Under the pieces are notes generated by a model. That model saw only the letters and a program-made list of their open reading frames with translations, had not been told where the DNA came from and ran no database searches. A stretch of 64,000 nucleotides of DNA, taken from contig CANMJR010000009.1 in assembly GCA_947498025.1 (NCBI GenBank), positions 1-64,000 on the forward strand. Direction: 5' to 3'. Below, piece by piece: positions 18,977 through 30,327 of this stretch. This DNA comes from Helicobacteraceae bacterium. GTDB lineage: Bacteria; Campylobacterota; Campylobacteria; Campylobacterales; Sulfurimonadaceae. The position numbers and the translations under genes are program-made. Every line of letters starts with the position of its first letter. Position 1 is the first letter of the stretch.

Positions 18977-21328
18977 TTACATCTCTTCTTTTAATTCTTG
19001 TATATTTAAAAAGTTTTCTAAAATTTCGGTCAATCTTTTTTTATCAATCGGTTTTGTTAAGTACTCATCCATTCCGGCTTCAAGAAATTTTTCTCTATCA
19101 CCCTTTAAAGCGTTCGCTGTCAGGGCTATAATTGGAGTGTGTTTTAAGTTTTGTTCCTTCTCAAGTAATCGTATTAGCTTTGTGGCTTCTATACCATTGA
19201 GGTTTGGCATATTCTCATCCATTAAGATAGCATCATATTCATTTATTTTAAATGCCTCTACTGCCTCTAATCCATCATTTGCTATATCAAACTTCAGTGT
19301 TAGTTTTTTCAGTATTACTTTCATAAACATCTGGTTTGCTTTGTTATCTTCTACGAGAAGAATCTTTTTATCTTCAAATGTTATATCTTTGAAATTCTCG
19401 TTTGTACTGAAAAGTTTTTTGCCTATTGTTATTGGAATAGAGAAGTAAAATTCACTTCCGACTCCAACTTCACTTTTAACTTTCAGTTCACCACCTAAAA
19501 GTTTTACCAGTTCACTGCTAATTGAGAGACCCAATCCTGTTCCACCAAACTCTCTTGTTGTTGAGCTATCTTCTTGAGAAAATGATTCAAAAATATGAGA
19601 TAGTTTATCTTGCGCTATTCCTTTACCTTCATCTTTTACAGAGATATTTAACAGATTGTCTCTATAGTTAATATCAACTATGATATTTTTGCCCTCTTTG
19701 CTAAATTTTATTGCATTACTCAATAGGTTAGAGATAATTTGTTTCACTCTTAGCGGATCCGTATTTATGACTTGTGGCATATTTTCATCACAAACAAGCG
19801 ATAAATTAATATTATTTTGTGAGCACTTTGCACTAAAGAGATAAGTTATAACTTCAAATTCCGCTTTTGTATTAAAATCTATTTTATCAATATTAAGTTT
19901 GCCGCTCTCTATTTTTGAAAAATCTAAAATATCTTCTATAATTTTTAGTAAACTTTTACTTGAGCTAGAGATGATTTCTACATACTTTAAAGATTTTCTT
20001 CCTCTACTCTCCTCTTTTAATAAATCTACAAAGCCAAGTACCGCGTTTAACGGTGTTCTTATCTCGTGAGACATATTTGCTAAGAATTCTGCTTTTGCCT
20101 TCACTGATTGCAGAGCTTTTTGATTTGCTTCTAAGAGCTCTTCATTTTGTTTGTGATTTATTTTGTCTTTTTCATTTAAACTTTTAACCATGCTGTTTAA
20201 TGTTTTCGCAATCGCGCCAAATTCATTTTCGCCATTTATTCTGATAGGTTTGAATAGTTCAATAGAGCCATCTGAGAGAGTTAATATGGCTTTTGATATT
20301 TTTCGTAAAGAATTATTTATATTCGTTGCTATAATTACGGCAACAAGAAATGTAACAATTAAAAGAGACAATCCGATGCTTATAAATTTAGTTATCTCCT
20401 GGTTTAGCAATTCTGCTCTATTTGCAGTGTTTTTTATCATATGTTTTGAAAAATAATCTTCTATCTCTTTTAGATTATCTATTTTTTTTGTCATTAGCTC
20501 AAACCAAAAAATTCCTTCTATGTGGAAATCTTTCGTTTTGGAGCTATCTAAAAGCATGGATTCAATTTCTTTTAGTTCCTTTATAACATTATTATCCAAT
20601 GCTTTGTAGTAGAATTGTTTTAAATCATCATCCGACAATTTAAAAAAACGCTCTAAATAAAAATTTTGAAAGTATATAAGATTAGCTACTTTTAACCTCT
20701 CTTCTTCAGTTATAAAATCTTTAATAAAAATAGATGCAGCTTCTGCTCTTAAAATACCTGCGTACTCTTTGGCATATAAAAAATTACTATATGCCAAAGC
20801 ATCTTGTATATCAAGAGACTCCTTTGAATATTTAAAGTTTTGATATACAGAGTCTAAAAGTGTTGTAATAGCATTTGAGTAGTAGTCGATGAGCTCTTTC
20901 TTGGAAATGTCAGAATTAAATAATTTGTCTCTAATCTTCAATAATTCATTGTGAATCAAATGCAATCTTTTTATATCATTGGAGATTTTTTCACCATAAG
21001 AACTTTTATGATATTCATTGAAAATTTGTATGAGTTCATCATATTTTGAATCTGTTAGTTTTTTTTGTTGTTCCAACTTATCGGCAAAAACAGTACGATT
21101 GTCGCCACTGTTGCTGCTAATTATGCTACTTCCTAAACCTCTCTCTCTTTGAAGTTCATGCACTAAATTAGAAATTTTTATGCCTATGAGAGTAGTCTGT
21201 TTTAAACGTATAGCATTATTACGTACTTTATACTTGTCAGTAAGAATTACAAATGAAAGATAACTAATCATTATTGATGGTATCAGAAGTAGTAGAAGTA
21301 ATTTTGTTTTAATTTTTATTTTATTCAT
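18977..21328 (-). CDS. hybrid histidine kinase with N-terminal NIT sensor, HAMP and REC
   Basis: NIT-like LVHELQRERGLGSSIISSNSGD; HisKA FLANMSHEIRTPLNAVLGF; HATPase GTGLGLSIS; REC LVEDNKANQ...ILMDENMPNLNG. Confidence 0.9.
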   Translation of the reverse strand: MNKIKIKTKLLLLLLIPSIMISYLSFVILTDKYKVRNNAIRLKQTTLIGIKISNLVHELQRERGLGSSIISSNSGDNRTVFADKLEQQKKLTDSKYDELIQIFNEYHKSSYGEKISNDIKRLHLIHNELLKIRDKLFNSDISKKELIDYYSNAITTLLDSVYQNFKYSKESLDIQDALAYSNFLYAKEYAGILRAEAASIFIKDFITEEERLKVANLIYFQNFYLERFFKLSDDDLKQFYYKALDNNVIKELKEIESMLLDSSKTKDFHIEGIFWFELMTKKIDNLKEIEDYFSKHMIKNTANRAELLNQEITKFISIGLSLLIVTFLVAVIIATNINNSLRKISKAILTLSDGSIELFKPIRINGENEFGAIAKTLNSMVKSLNEKDKINHKQNEELLEANQKALQSVKAKAEFLANMSHEIRTPLNAVLGFVDLLKEESRGRKSLKYVEIISSSSKSLLKIIEDILDFSKIESGKLNIDKIDFNTKAEFEVITYLFSAKCSQNNINLSLVCDENMPQVINTDPLRVKQIISNLLSNAIKFSKEGKNIIVDINYRDNLLNISVKDEGKGIAQDKLSHIFESFSQEDSSTTREFGGTGLGLSISSELVKLLGGELKVKSEVGVGSEFYFSIPITIGKKLFSTNENFKDITFEDKKILLVEDNKANQMFMKVILKKLTLKFDIANDGLEAVEAFKINEYDAILMDENMPNLNGIEATKLIRLLEKEQNLKHTPIIALTANALKGDREKFLEAGMDEYLTKPIDKKRLTEILENFLNIQELKEEM

Positions 21329-21363
21329 AACTATTATTGGTTCTTTTCAACCATGGCTTAACT

Positions 21364-21693
21364 TTAAAATTCATTTTTTATTATAATATTCTCAATAGAT
21401 TTTTTCAAATTTTCAAATTTTTGAACATAGTTAACCGCCTTCTTCTCCCTTGCACTATATTCTATCTCTTTTGCCAAATTTGAAATTTCCGTAAGAGTTA
21501 AGTTTGCTGCACTACCCTTTATGGCATGTGCAGATCTAAAAATGAGTTCCAAATCATCTTTGTCAATCGCCTCTTTTAAAGCTGACAAAGAGTCTTTAGT
21601 ACTTTCTAAAAAAACCTCTAATAACATCTCAATGTCTTCTAAATCAAATTCAAGTTCATCCGCTATTTTTTGCAAATCTATGTTGTAATTCAT
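21364..21693 (-). CDS. HPt phosphotransfer protein
   Basis: 109 aa; FRSAHAIKGSAANLTLTEISNLAKEIE is the HPt His motif. Confidence 0.88.
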   Translation of the reverse strand: MNYNIDLQKIADELEFDLEDIEMLLEVFLESTKDSLSALKEAIDKDDLELIFRSAHAIKGSAANLTLTEISNLAKEIEYSAREKKAVNYVQKFENLKKSIENIIIKNEF

Positions 21694-21803
21694 ATTTATT
21701 CCTGTATTGGCATAATTTTATCTTATTTATTAATTGAATCTATTGATTAAAATCATTTGCCGACTGAAACTAGTTTTCTTGCATATTAGTGAAAGGTTGC
21801 GGG

Positions 21804-22736
21804 CTATTTTTGGCGTTTTCTTTTTATGTTGCTAAGGGGAACTAAGAATTCAAGATTTCCTACTACTTTTTTTACTATTTTCTCTTCATTGATAAGTTTT
21901 TTTAGCCGTTTTTTACTCGCATCATCAAAAAGCAGATTGATGTCATCCATTGTAAGCGGTCTTTTATCCAGCGTATTGAGTATCTCTTCGTTTTCATAGT
22001 GCGAGTTGTTTGGTTCTGCGTGGATTCTTGACGCTATATGTATCGGCAAAGTGTTGTCAAACATCAATGAGATGTCATGCAGCTCTTTGTAACTTATTCC
22101 CATTACAGGATATGCAGGAGGTCTGTCTATTGTGCCTAAATCGACTCTTGTGCATTGAATGTTCAGTAAAACCTCATTGAGCTTTTGTACCTCTTCTTTT
22201 GTATCGTTTAATCCATGAACAAAAAGTATCTCTATAAAAAGTTTGCCTTTATAAATTTTGCTAAACTCCTCTACTTTTTGAACAATATTTTCAATCTTAA
22301 TGCTTTCATGCGGTCTGTCTATTTTTTTAAAAATATCGCTGCTGATGGCATCCAGTGAGAGTTTTACTTGGTCAAGTTTTAGAAGAGTTACAAAAATATT
22401 TTCATTCACCAGTGAAGCACTGTTTGTCAATATGAGGGTCTCTGTATGATTTTTGATTTTGTCTATCTCGTCTATGAGTTCGCCCAGTTGAGGGTAGAGC
22501 GTCGGCTCTCCGTTGGCTGTGAGCGTGATAACATCTATTTTTTCATTGAGATGGGTTTTAAGTTCATCTATTATTGTTTGAACGCTTACGACATTTGTCT
22601 GTTTATCTACTGTTGCCATGGGTGCAAGTTCGCAGTAGAGACAATCAAAGTTACACTGTTTTAGAGCAGGGGAGAGGTCGATGCCAAGCGATGTGCCAAA
22701 GCGGCGTGAGTTAATTGGTCCGAAAATTGTATTCAT
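21804..22736 (-). CDS. radical SAM protein
   Basis: CNFDCLYCEL cluster motif, TANGEPTLYPQLGELI; start MNTIFGPINSRRFG at 22736 preferred because the upstream extension runs into repeat sequence. Confidence 0.88.
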   Translation of the reverse strand: MNTIFGPINSRRFGTSLGIDLSPALKQCNFDCLYCELAPMATVDKQTNVVSVQTIIDELKTHLNEKIDVITLTANGEPTLYPQLGELIDEIDKIKNHTETLILTNSASLVNENIFVTLLKLDQVKLSLDAISSDIFKKIDRPHESIKIENIVQKVEEFSKIYKGKLFIEILFVHGLNDTKEEVQKLNEVLLNIQCTRVDLGTIDRPPAYPVMGISYKELHDISLMFDNTLPIHIASRIHAEPNNSHYENEEILNTLDKRPLTMDDINLLFDDASKKRLKKLINEEKIVKKVVGNLEFLVPLSNIKRKRQK

Positions 22737-22756
22737 ATTTATTTCCACTTGGCAAG

Positions 22757-22787
22757 AGTACTTGTTCGTTTTGGTGCGTAACATCAA
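22757..22787 (+). repeat. partial (tail-only) copy of the intergenic repeat
   Basis: gagtacttgttcgttttggtgcgtaacatca matches the tail of copy A. Confidence 0.6.
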
Positions 22788-22792
22788 AGTTT

Positions 22793-22987
22793 GTAAAACA
22801 CTTTGGAATTCTCGAAAAACAAAGTTTTACTAAAGAAACATTTTCGCTTTGCGAAAAGCGCTTCACTTGTTTTCGTAGCTTTAGGGGGTTATAGGAACAG
22901 ATGTCCCTGCCACCAAAACGGACTTCTAAAGAAACATCGCTTTCGCGAGCGATTCTCTTGTTTTGTCCGTTTTGGTGTGTAACATCA
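22793..22987 (+). repeat. intergenic structured repeat, copy B
   Basis: Near-identical 5' half to copy A; 13-bp inverted repeat CACCAAAACGGAC/GTCCGTTTTGGTG enclosing an extra ctaaagaaacatcgctttcgcgagcgattctcttgtttt unit. Confidence 0.88.
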
Positions 22988-24016
22988 TGTTTTACTTACT
23001 CTGTGACACTCGTTTATAAAGTGTTTTGCATTTTCAACCGGCACATCAGGAAGTATTCCATGCCCTAGGTTAAATATGTGTCTTTTTCCTTGCATAATCC
23101 CTTGCAGAGCTTCTACACATTTTGTAGTCTCCTCTTTTGAATACAACCTACATGGCTCCATGTTCCCTTGAAGTACATATTTATCGCCTAATTTCTCTTT
23201 TGCAAATGCCATAGGCGTTGACCAATCCACTCCGAAGACATCAAAATTTCCATACACTTTGTCTAAGAATGCAGGAACTCCTTTTGGAAACATGATAATA
23301 GGAATATGTGGAAACTTCTCTTTTAGATACTCAGCTATCTCAACCATATATTTCCAAGAAAATTCATCATATTTTGAAGGCTCAATTGCCGCTGCCCAAG
23401 AGTCAAAAATTTGAACAACATCTATTCCGGCTTCAATCTGCTTTTGCATGTAAAACTTTACAACCTCTGTCACCTTCGCTAAAATTTTATGTAAAAGTTC
23501 AGGATTTGAGTACATCATTTTTTTACAAATATTGTAAGTTTTTGTACCTTCTCCCTCTATCATGTAGGTAGCAAGAGTCCATGGTGCACCTGTAAAGCCG
23601 ATGAGTGCTTTATCTTCTGCTAACTCTTTTTTTATAAGTTTGATTGTGTCGTAAACATATGTCAGTTTATTAGCAGCTTCTTCACCGCCTATGAGTCTAT
23701 CAATATCTGTTTCAGTTTTAATCGGGTCATTAAACTTAGGACCTTCTCCGGCTACAAACTCTAAGTCCATTCCCATCTCATCCGGAATAACTAAAATATC
23801 ACTAAAGAGTATTGCTGCATCCACACCGATTATGTTCACGGGCTGAAGTGTTACTTCACAGGCTAGTTTAGGGTTATGGCACAGATTTAAAAAGTTGCCC
23901 GCTTGAGAGCGAACTTCCATATACTCAGGAAGGTATCTTCCGGCTTGTCGCATCATCCACACAGGAGTGTATGGAGTCTCTTTACCAAAACATGCATCTA
24001 CAAATATTTTACTCAT
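22985..24016 (-). CDS. hemE: uroporphyrinogen decarboxylase
   Basis: [39 protein letters not shown]. Confidence 0.95.
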   Translation of the reverse strand: MSKIFVDACFGKETPYTPVWMMRQAGRYLPEYMEVRSQAGNFLNLCHNPKLACEVTLQPVNIIGVDAAILFSDILVIPDEMGMDLEFVAGEGPKFNDPIKTETDIDRLIGGEEAANKLTYVYDTIKLIKKELAEDKALIGFTGAPWTLATYMIEGEGTKTYNICKKMMYSNPELLHKILAKVTEVVKFYMQKQIEAGIDVVQIFDSWAAAIEPSKYDEFSWKYMVEIAEYLKEKFPHIPIIMFPKGVPAFLDKVYGNFDVFGVDWSTPMAFAKEKLGDKYVLQGNMEPCRLYSKEETTKCVEALQGIMQGKRHIFNLGHGILPDVPVENAKHFINECHRVSKT

Positions 24017-24056
24017 TTTAATCCTTAAATTTTGTATATTTTTTTACGGTTGATAC

Positions 24057-24575
24057 TTAGTGCGCTTTTCCAACTTTACTTAAAAAGTAGAGACCAACAG
24101 AAATAGCAGCTATAGAGAGTGCAAGATAAAACAAATCTAAGGCATTATCGTATGCAGTATGTCCAACTTTTTGAAAAAATCCAACAACCAAAACCATAAC
24201 AATAACTTTAGAAATTTTATCTTTTAATTGGTCTAATGAATGAATAGCCAGGAGTTGATTCTCCTCTCCGTTTTCATCTCGTGCAACATCTATGTCAGAG
24301 ATAAAAAGCTCATAAAGACCAAACGAGAAAATAACCATAACAACACCGATAAGGTACAAATCAACCGCACCGATTATTCCACCGATAACCACCTCATGAA
24401 AATTTTCAGGATGGGCATGTGTTAGATAGGAGTTTAGTACATATGTAACTGTATCGTAGATGTCAAAACTAGCAACAACAAATAAAACTACAGCACCTAC
24501 AAGACCAAAAACCACGGCAAGAATTATTACAAATCTTGAACTCCATAAAGTGTTTTCAAATACTTTTTCAATCAT
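24057..24575 (-). CDS. YqhA/UPF0114 family membrane protein
   Basis: 172 aa with several TM segments; LVGAVVLFVVASFDIYDTV, VDLYLIGVVMVIFSFGLYELFISDID. Confidence 0.75.
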   Translation of the reverse strand: MIEKVFENTLWSSRFVIILAVVFGLVGAVVLFVVASFDIYDTVTYVLNSYLTHAHPENFHEVVIGGIIGAVDLYLIGVVMVIFSFGLYELFISDIDVARDENGEENQLLAIHSLDQLKDKISKVIVMVLVVGFFQKVGHTAYDNALDLFYLALSIAAISVGLYFLSKVGKAH

Positions 24576-24578
24576 AGA

Positions 24579-25610
24579 TTATTTTTCTCCTTCCATCTCA
24601 ACCCATTTTTGAGCGATACGAACAGCATTTGTCGCTGCACCTACTCTCAGATTATCGGCAACCACAAACATGTGAATCATGTTTTTTCTAAAGGTATCAT
24701 TTCTAATGCGACCAACAAAAGTTTCATTTTTATCTACACTGCTTATTGGCATCGGATAGATTGATTCGAATGGTTTATCTAAAATTACTATGTTTGGAGC
24801 AAGGCTAAGTATCTCTCTCACTTTATCAGCTTCGACATCACAGCCGAAAGTAAGCGTGAGTGCCTCTGCATGCCCTCTTAGAGTAGGAACACGAACGCAT
24901 GTAGCACTTAGTTCTATATTTTTGTGCATAATTTTAGTTGTCTCATTTACCATTTTCATCTCTTCTTTTGTGTATCCATTATCCGTAAACAGATCTATTT
25001 GAGGAATAACATTGAGAGCTATTTGGTGTTTAAAAGATTTATGCTCTGATTGGTCTAGCTTAAATGTAAAAAAGTCCTGCATCTGTCTTACAAGCTCTTC
25101 CATGGCAGTCTTTCCTGCTCCAGAAGTAGCCTGATAGGTGCTTACATCTACTCTTTTTAAATCATAAGCTTCATCTAGGGGCTTAAGTGCTTGAACCATC
25201 TGAATAGTCGAGCAGTTTGGATTTGCAATAATTCCTGTGTCTCTCCATTTTGCAATATCCTCAGGATTTACCTCTGGAACAACCAATGGTATATTCGCAT
25301 CCATTCTATAGTGAGAAGTGTTGTCGATAACAACAGCACCGGCTTTTACTGCATGTGGAGCAAACTCTGCACTAACACTTCCTCCGGCACTAAAGAGGGC
25401 AATCTCTACCTCTTCTTTTTCAAATACATCTGCCGTCAGTTCTATGATAGGAATTTCTCTACCGTTAAACTCCACTTTTTTGCCAAGGCTTCTTGAACTT
25501 GCAAGCGGAATTAGCTTGTTGATAGGAAAATTCACCTCTGCCAAAATCGTTAATATCTCCTCTCCAACTGCTCCATTTGCTCCAACTACCGCTACATTAT
25601 ATTTTTTCAT
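24579..25610 (-). CDS. asd: aspartate-semialdehyde dehydrogenase
   Basis: VVGANGAVGEEILTIL, NPNCSTIQMVQALKPL, YQATSGAGKTAMEEL. Confidence 0.95.
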   Translation of the reverse strand: MKKYNVAVVGANGAVGEEILTILAEVNFPINKLIPLASSRSLGKKVEFNGREIPIIELTADVFEKEEVEIALFSAGGSVSAEFAPHAVKAGAVVIDNTSHYRMDANIPLVVPEVNPEDIAKWRDTGIIANPNCSTIQMVQALKPLDEAYDLKRVDVSTYQATSGAGKTAMEELVRQMQDFFTFKLDQSEHKSFKHQIALNVIPQIDLFTDNGYTKEEMKMVNETTKIMHKNIELSATCVRVPTLRGHAEALTLTFGCDVEADKVREILSLAPNIVILDKPFESIYPMPISSVDKNETFVGRIRNDTFRKNMIHMFVVADNLRVGAATNAVRIAQKWVEMEGEK

Positions 25611-25618
25611 TTTTACTC

Positions 25619-26914
25619 CTAAAGTTCATATTGTTCAATTTTTTTAACTAAATTTTCTCTGCTTAAACCTAAAATTTCAGACGCCTTTATAATATTGCCA
25701 TTTTCTGAAAGGAGCACCTCTTTTATAAGCTCTCTCTCCATACTCTTGATATCTTTAGACTCTTTAAAGCCGCGAGACTCTAAAAACAGCTCCTCTGAAG
25801 TTATTTCATCAGTTTCACTTAAAATAACTGCTCTCTCAACAACAGAGATAAGTTCTCTGATGTTTCCCGGCCAGTTATATGCTAAAAGCTGCTCTGTCGC
25901 CTCTCTTGAAAATGTTTTTAGAGAAAAACTGTACTTTTGACAATTTTGTTGCAGAATTTTATCCGCAATTTGCAAAATTTCATCTTTCCTCTCTTTTAAA
26001 GGCGGAATATTTAAAGGAATTGTGTTTAATCTATAGTATAAATCTTCTCTGAATGAGCCATTTTTTATCTTTTGGGTTAAATTTGCATTTGTTGCAGATA
26101 TAACTCTAATGTCTATTTTGATACCTTTTGATGAGCCAAGTCTTCTTATCTCTTTTTCTTGCAGTGCACGAAGAATTTTCGCTTGAACACTGTATGGCAT
26201 CTCCCCAATCTCATCTAAAAAAAGGGTTCCGCCATTCGCAAGTTCAAACTGTCCTATTTTTGCCTCACTGGCATCTGTAAAAGCACCTTTTTCAAATCCA
26301 AATAGCTCGCTCTCTATCAAGTTCTCAGGAATAGCAGCCATATTTATCGCTATAAAAGGTTTTTTTGCTCTTGGTGAGTTGTGATGAATATAGTTTGCAA
26401 ATATCTCTTTGCCGACTCCGCTCTCTCCAAGAAGTAAAACACTTGCATCAGTCTTAGCGGCTTTTCCGGCTATATTTAAAAGAGATGTAAGCACCTGCGA
26501 AGCACCAAAAAATCCGTCTGAAGAGTTTTTTTCAACAGTTTTAAAAGAGACTCTTTTATTTGCCTTTTGAACTTCATTTTCTCTTTTGATTGCACGAACC
26601 AGAGTGTCTATATCAAAAGGTTTAAGTAAAAAATCTTTTACGCCCAAGTGGATTGATTCTATGGCTCTTTGAAGAGTTGCATTTCCAGTCATAATTATTA
26701 CTTCAAAGCGACCATTCAAAGTTTTAATAAACTCTATTCCATCCATTCCAGGCATATTTATATCTGTAACTATAAGATTAAAACTATCATCAAGAGCTTT
26801 GAGAGCGTCTTTTGCGTTTTTAAAAGTTTGAATTTCAAACTCAGGAAAATCGCTCATGGCAATCTCAAGTGATTTTCTCATATTGATATCATCTTCAACT
26901 ATTGCAATTTTCAC
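25619..26914 (-). CDS. flgR: sigma-54-dependent response regulator, FlgR-like
   Basis: REC + AAA+ (LLGESGVGKEIFANYIHHNSPR, ESELFGFEKGAFTDA) + Fis HTH; neighbours asd and flgPQ as in Campylobacter. Confidence 0.82.
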   Translation of the reverse strand: MKIAIVEDDINMRKSLEIAMSDFPEFEIQTFKNAKDALKALDDSFNLIVTDINMPGMDGIEFIKTLNGRFEVIIMTGNATLQRAIESIHLGVKDFLLKPFDIDTLVRAIKRENEVQKANKRVSFKTVEKNSSDGFFGASQVLTSLLNIAGKAAKTDASVLLLGESGVGKEIFANYIHHNSPRAKKPFIAINMAAIPENLIESELFGFEKGAFTDASEAKIGQFELANGGTLFLDEIGEMPYSVQAKILRALQEKEIRRLGSSKGIKIDIRVISATNANLTQKIKNGSFREDLYYRLNTIPLNIPPLKERKDEILQIADKILQQNCQKYSFSLKTFSREATEQLLAYNWPGNIRELISVVERAVILSETDEITSEELFLESRGFKESKDIKSMERELIKEVLLSENGNIIKASEILGLSRENLVKKIEQYEL

Positions 26915-26923
26915 TAAAAACCC

Positions 26924-27334
26924 TTATTTTAATGGAGTGATTCTAGCAAAATTATCATTAAAATCGACTTTGAAGCATGTTGTTTTTAGTGTTAATATTG
27001 TTGTGGATTTGTATTGTGCATTTATTGTTACATCGCTATGTTTTACATGCATACCAAGTTTGTGAATGTAGTCAATAAACTCATCAGAATTTTCAGTGAT
27101 AATTTTTTTCAAATCGCTGCTGCTGTTGGTTTCTAATTCTATGGCTGTTTGCGGAATTCCGTCACATCTTTTCATAGCTTTTGCGACGAAAAGAGCTTCG
27201 TTGTAAAGAATAGCATCTTTGACAACATAACGATAAGAGATGAGATACTCACCTGCATTTAGTGCAAGTGAGCTAAAGAGAATTATTGAGCAAATTGAGA
27301 ATGAAATACTATTATTTCCATTTCTACTTCGCAT
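26924..27334 (-). CDS. flgQ: FlgQ-like secreted protein
   Basis: 136 aa with signal peptide, between flgR-like and flgP-like genes. Confidence 0.6.
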   Translation of the reverse strand: MRSRNGNNSISFSICSIILFSSLALNAGEYLISYRYVVKDAILYNEALFVAKAMKRCDGIPQTAIELETNSSSDLKKIITENSDEFIDYIHKLGMHVKHSDVTINAQYKSTTILTLKTTCFKVDFNDNFARITPLK

Positions 27335-27801
27335 AAACCATCTTTAAAAGTCGTTTCAATAACATTTGCATTTTTAATCATAGTATCTACTGTAGTACGA
27401 ATAGTCGATCGCTTGACCATCATATTTTTGATTAAGTCATCTCCCTCAACACGAACCCCTTTAACTTTCTCAGCAATTAATCTATATCCATCTGCAATTG
27501 CTGCTCTTTTTGCCATTGCATAAGCCTGTGCCGGAGAAACTGTATTTACAGGTGCAACTCCTTGACCTAAAACGGTAATAACAATCTTGTTCTCTTTAGT
27601 TAAGAGTGGTTCATTAGAGGAATCAGTGAGCGAGGAAATCTCATTATTGCCGGTAGCTCCATTCACTGTTGATTTATTTATTTCAACAGGAGCGGGAACA
27701 CCACTCTCTTTAGAGGATGATTCTTTAGCAAACATAGAACAACCTGTAAACATTGTAGTTATAAGTGCTACAAAGATACTAGACGATATTACTCTCTTCA
27801 T
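27283..27801 (-). CDS. flgP: FlgP-like lipoprotein
   Basis: Lipobox FTGCS; LPP20/FlgP-like ...VSPAQAYAMAKRAAIADGYRLIAEKVKGVRVEGDDLIKN; adjacent to gyrA as in Campylobacter. Confidence 0.72.
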   Translation of the reverse strand: MKRVISSSIFVALITTMFTGCSMFAKESSSKESGVPAPVEINKSTVNGATGNNEISSLTDSSNEPLLTKENKIVITVLGQGVAPVNTVSPAQAYAMAKRAAIADGYRLIAEKVKGVRVEGDDLIKNMMVKRSTIRTTVDTMIKNANVIETTFKDGLCEVEMEIIVFHSQFAQ

Positions 27802-27843
27802 TTCTTTATCCTAATATGATTTATAGAAAGATTTAAGCAACTT

Positions 27844-30327
27844 CTATTCCAAGTCTAGCGTTGGATATTCACTCTCTTCAAGTTCATCCTCATCTTCCTC
27901 ATTTTTAGGACAACGGGAGATGCTTGAGACATCATCACCTTTCACGATATAAACACCACTTGTATTTCTGCTTGATTTTGAGATAGTTTGCATGTCAACT
28001 CGTATCATTTTTCCTGCATTTGTGAGTGCCATCATGTCCATTGACTCATCCACCATCAGACAGCCGACTACATGTTTTCCGGTTTTGTTGGTCATTTTCA
28101 TGGCAATTACACCCGAACCGCCACGGTTAGTAAGGCGATATTCTCCGGCATCCGTTCGTTTCCCGATACCTTTTTCACTTACTATTAGAATTTCCTGCTC
28201 ATCACTTGCAATAATGTTTGCATCAACAACTTCATCGTGTTCATGTTTAAACTTAATACCTCTCACCCCGCGAGTGCTTCGACCTTGATCACGAGTTTTT
28301 TCTATGTCAAACTTAATACACTGCGCTAGTTTAGTAACAATAAACAGATATTTAATGCTCTGGTCTGCAATTCTTGCCGTGATTAATGCATCATCATCGT
28401 CAAGAATAATAGCTCGAACACCATTACTTCTGATGTTTGAAAACTCATTTAAGTTTGTTCTTTTCACGACACCTTTTTGAGTGAAGAATACCAATGATTT
28501 TTCATCGCTAAAGTCTGTTGTCGGGATAATAGAGCGAATTTTTTCATCTGCAACAAGGTTGAGAAGATTGACAACGGCTTTGCCCTTAGCAATTCTGCTT
28601 CCCTCTGGAATACGATACACTTTTAACCAGTGCAACTGACCTCTATCGGTTACAAACAGAAGGGTGTCATGCGTATTACATGTAAAGAATCTTTCAATAA
28701 AATCATCTTCATAGGTAGTAACAGCAATTTTGCCTTTGCCGCCTCTTTTTTGTTTTTCATAAGCAACAAGCGGTACTCTTTTAATATATCCACGGTGCGT
28801 GATAGTTACAACCATCGGCTCATTAGGGATTAAATCTTCGATGTCAATGTCATCATAGTCATCTTCTATCTCTGTTCTTCTCTCGTCTGTATAAGTTGCA
28901 AGTATCTCATCAAACTCTTCGCTGATAATGCCATGTAAAATCTCTTCACTTCTAAGAATTGATTCTAAATACTCTATAAGAGTAAGAAGTTCACGAAGTT
29001 CATTCTCAATTTTTTCTCTCTCAAGTCCTGTGAGGCGTCCTAAACGCATATCCACAATGCTTTGTGCTTGGATAGGGGTAAAATCAAATTCGCTAACAAG
29101 ATTATCTCTTGCTTCATCTATACTTTTACTTGCTTTAATAGTTTTAATAATTTGGTCAATAATATCAAGAGCTTTTTTTAGCCCCTCTAAAATGTGAGCT
29201 CTCGCTTTTGCTTTTTCTAAATCAAAAATAGTACGACGGATAATGACCGTTTTACGGTGGTTTATAAAGTGTTTTAAGATAGTAATAATGCCAAAAATTC
29301 TAGGTTCTTGGTTTAATATAGAGAGCATGATAATACCAAAAGTGGTCTGCATGCTTGTCTGCTTAAAAAGATTATTTAGAACGATTTCGCTCATCGCATC
29401 TTTTTTAAGTTCAATAACAGCACGAATTCCGTCACGGTCAGATTCATCGCGAATTTCAGAAATACCCTCTATCATTTTATCTTTTACTAGATTTGCAATA
29501 TTTTCAATAAGGCGAGCTTTGTTTACTTGGTAAGGAAGTTCATCAATAACGATAACATCTCTGTTTCCTTTTTTTTCAATATGAATTTTTGCACGAACTT
29601 TTATGCGACCGCGACCGGTCTCATAGGCATCCATAATTCCTTTTTTTCCAAATATAATTCCTCCTGTCGGAAAATCCGGTGCTTTGATATGATCCATCAA
29701 CTCAATCAGAGAGATATTTGGATTTGCAAGAAGTGCTTTTAATCCGAGCATAATTTCTTTTGGATTATGGGGAGGAATATTTGTAGCCATACCGACAGCA
29801 ATACCGGAAGAACCGTTGATTAAAAGGTTTGGAACACGAGTAGGCATAACATCAGGCTCTTTCGTAGTGCCGTCATAGTTTTCTATCATGTTTACAGTGT
29901 TTTTATCTAAATCTTTTAAAAGTTCACCTGCATATTTTGTCATACGCGCTTCGGTATATCTCATCGCCGCCGCACTGTCGCCATCCACCGAACCGAAGTT
30001 TCCTTGACCGTCAACAAGCTGCATACGCATGGAAAAGTGTTGTGCCATACGAACGAGTGCGTCATAAACCGCAGTATCTCCATGTGGGTGGTACTGACCG
30101 ATAACATCCCCGACTATACGGGCTGATTTTTTATATTTTGCACCGTAAGAAAGATTGAGTTTATCCATCGCATAGAGTATTCTTCTGTGAACGGGTTTTA
30201 AACCATCTCTAACATCCGGTAGAGCACGACCTACAATTACACTCATAGAATAATCTAGGTAGCTATTTTGAAGAGTCTCTTCAATGTTTATAGTTTGTAT
30301 CTCGTTATTGTCTAGCAAATTGCTCAT
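27844..30327 (-). CDS. gyrA: DNA gyrase subunit A
   Basis: [61 protein letters not shown]. Confidence 0.97.
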   Translation of the reverse strand: MSNLLDNNEIQTINIEETLQNSYLDYSMSVIVGRALPDVRDGLKPVHRRILYAMDKLNLSYGAKYKKSARIVGDVIGQYHPHGDTAVYDALVRMAQHFSMRMQLVDGQGNFGSVDGDSAAAMRYTEARMTKYAGELLKDLDKNTVNMIENYDGTTKEPDVMPTRVPNLLINGSSGIAVGMATNIPPHNPKEIMLGLKALLANPNISLIELMDHIKAPDFPTGGIIFGKKGIMDAYETGRGRIKVRAKIHIEKKGNRDVIVIDELPYQVNKARLIENIANLVKDKMIEGISEIRDESDRDGIRAVIELKKDAMSEIVLNNLFKQTSMQTTFGIIMLSILNQEPRIFGIITILKHFINHRKTVIIRRTIFDLEKAKARAHILEGLKKALDIIDQIIKTIKASKSIDEARDNLVSEFDFTPIQAQSIVDMRLGRLTGLEREKIENELRELLTLIEYLESILRSEEILHGIISEEFDEILATYTDERRTEIEDDYDDIDIEDLIPNEPMVVTITHRGYIKRVPLVAYEKQKRGGKGKIAVTTYEDDFIERFFTCNTHDTLLFVTDRGQLHWLKVYRIPEGSRIAKGKAVVNLLNLVADEKIRSIIPTTDFSDEKSLVFFTQKGVVKRTNLNEFSNIRSNGVRAIILDDDDALITARIADQSIKYLFIVTKLAQCIKFDIEKTRDQGRSTRGVRGIKFKHEHDEVVDANIIASDEQEILIVSEKGIGKRTDAGEYRLTNRGGSGVIAMKMTNKTGKHVVGCLMVDESMDMMALTNAGKMIRVDMQTISKSSRNTSGVYIVKGDDVSSISRCPKNEEDEDELEESEYPTLDLE

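Noticed and set aside
27283-27334. Large flgP/flgQ overlap as a frameshifted fusion
   Set aside because: The flgQ-like ORF has its own signal peptide within the overlap and the order matches Campylobacter flgPQ, so two separate genes fit better.
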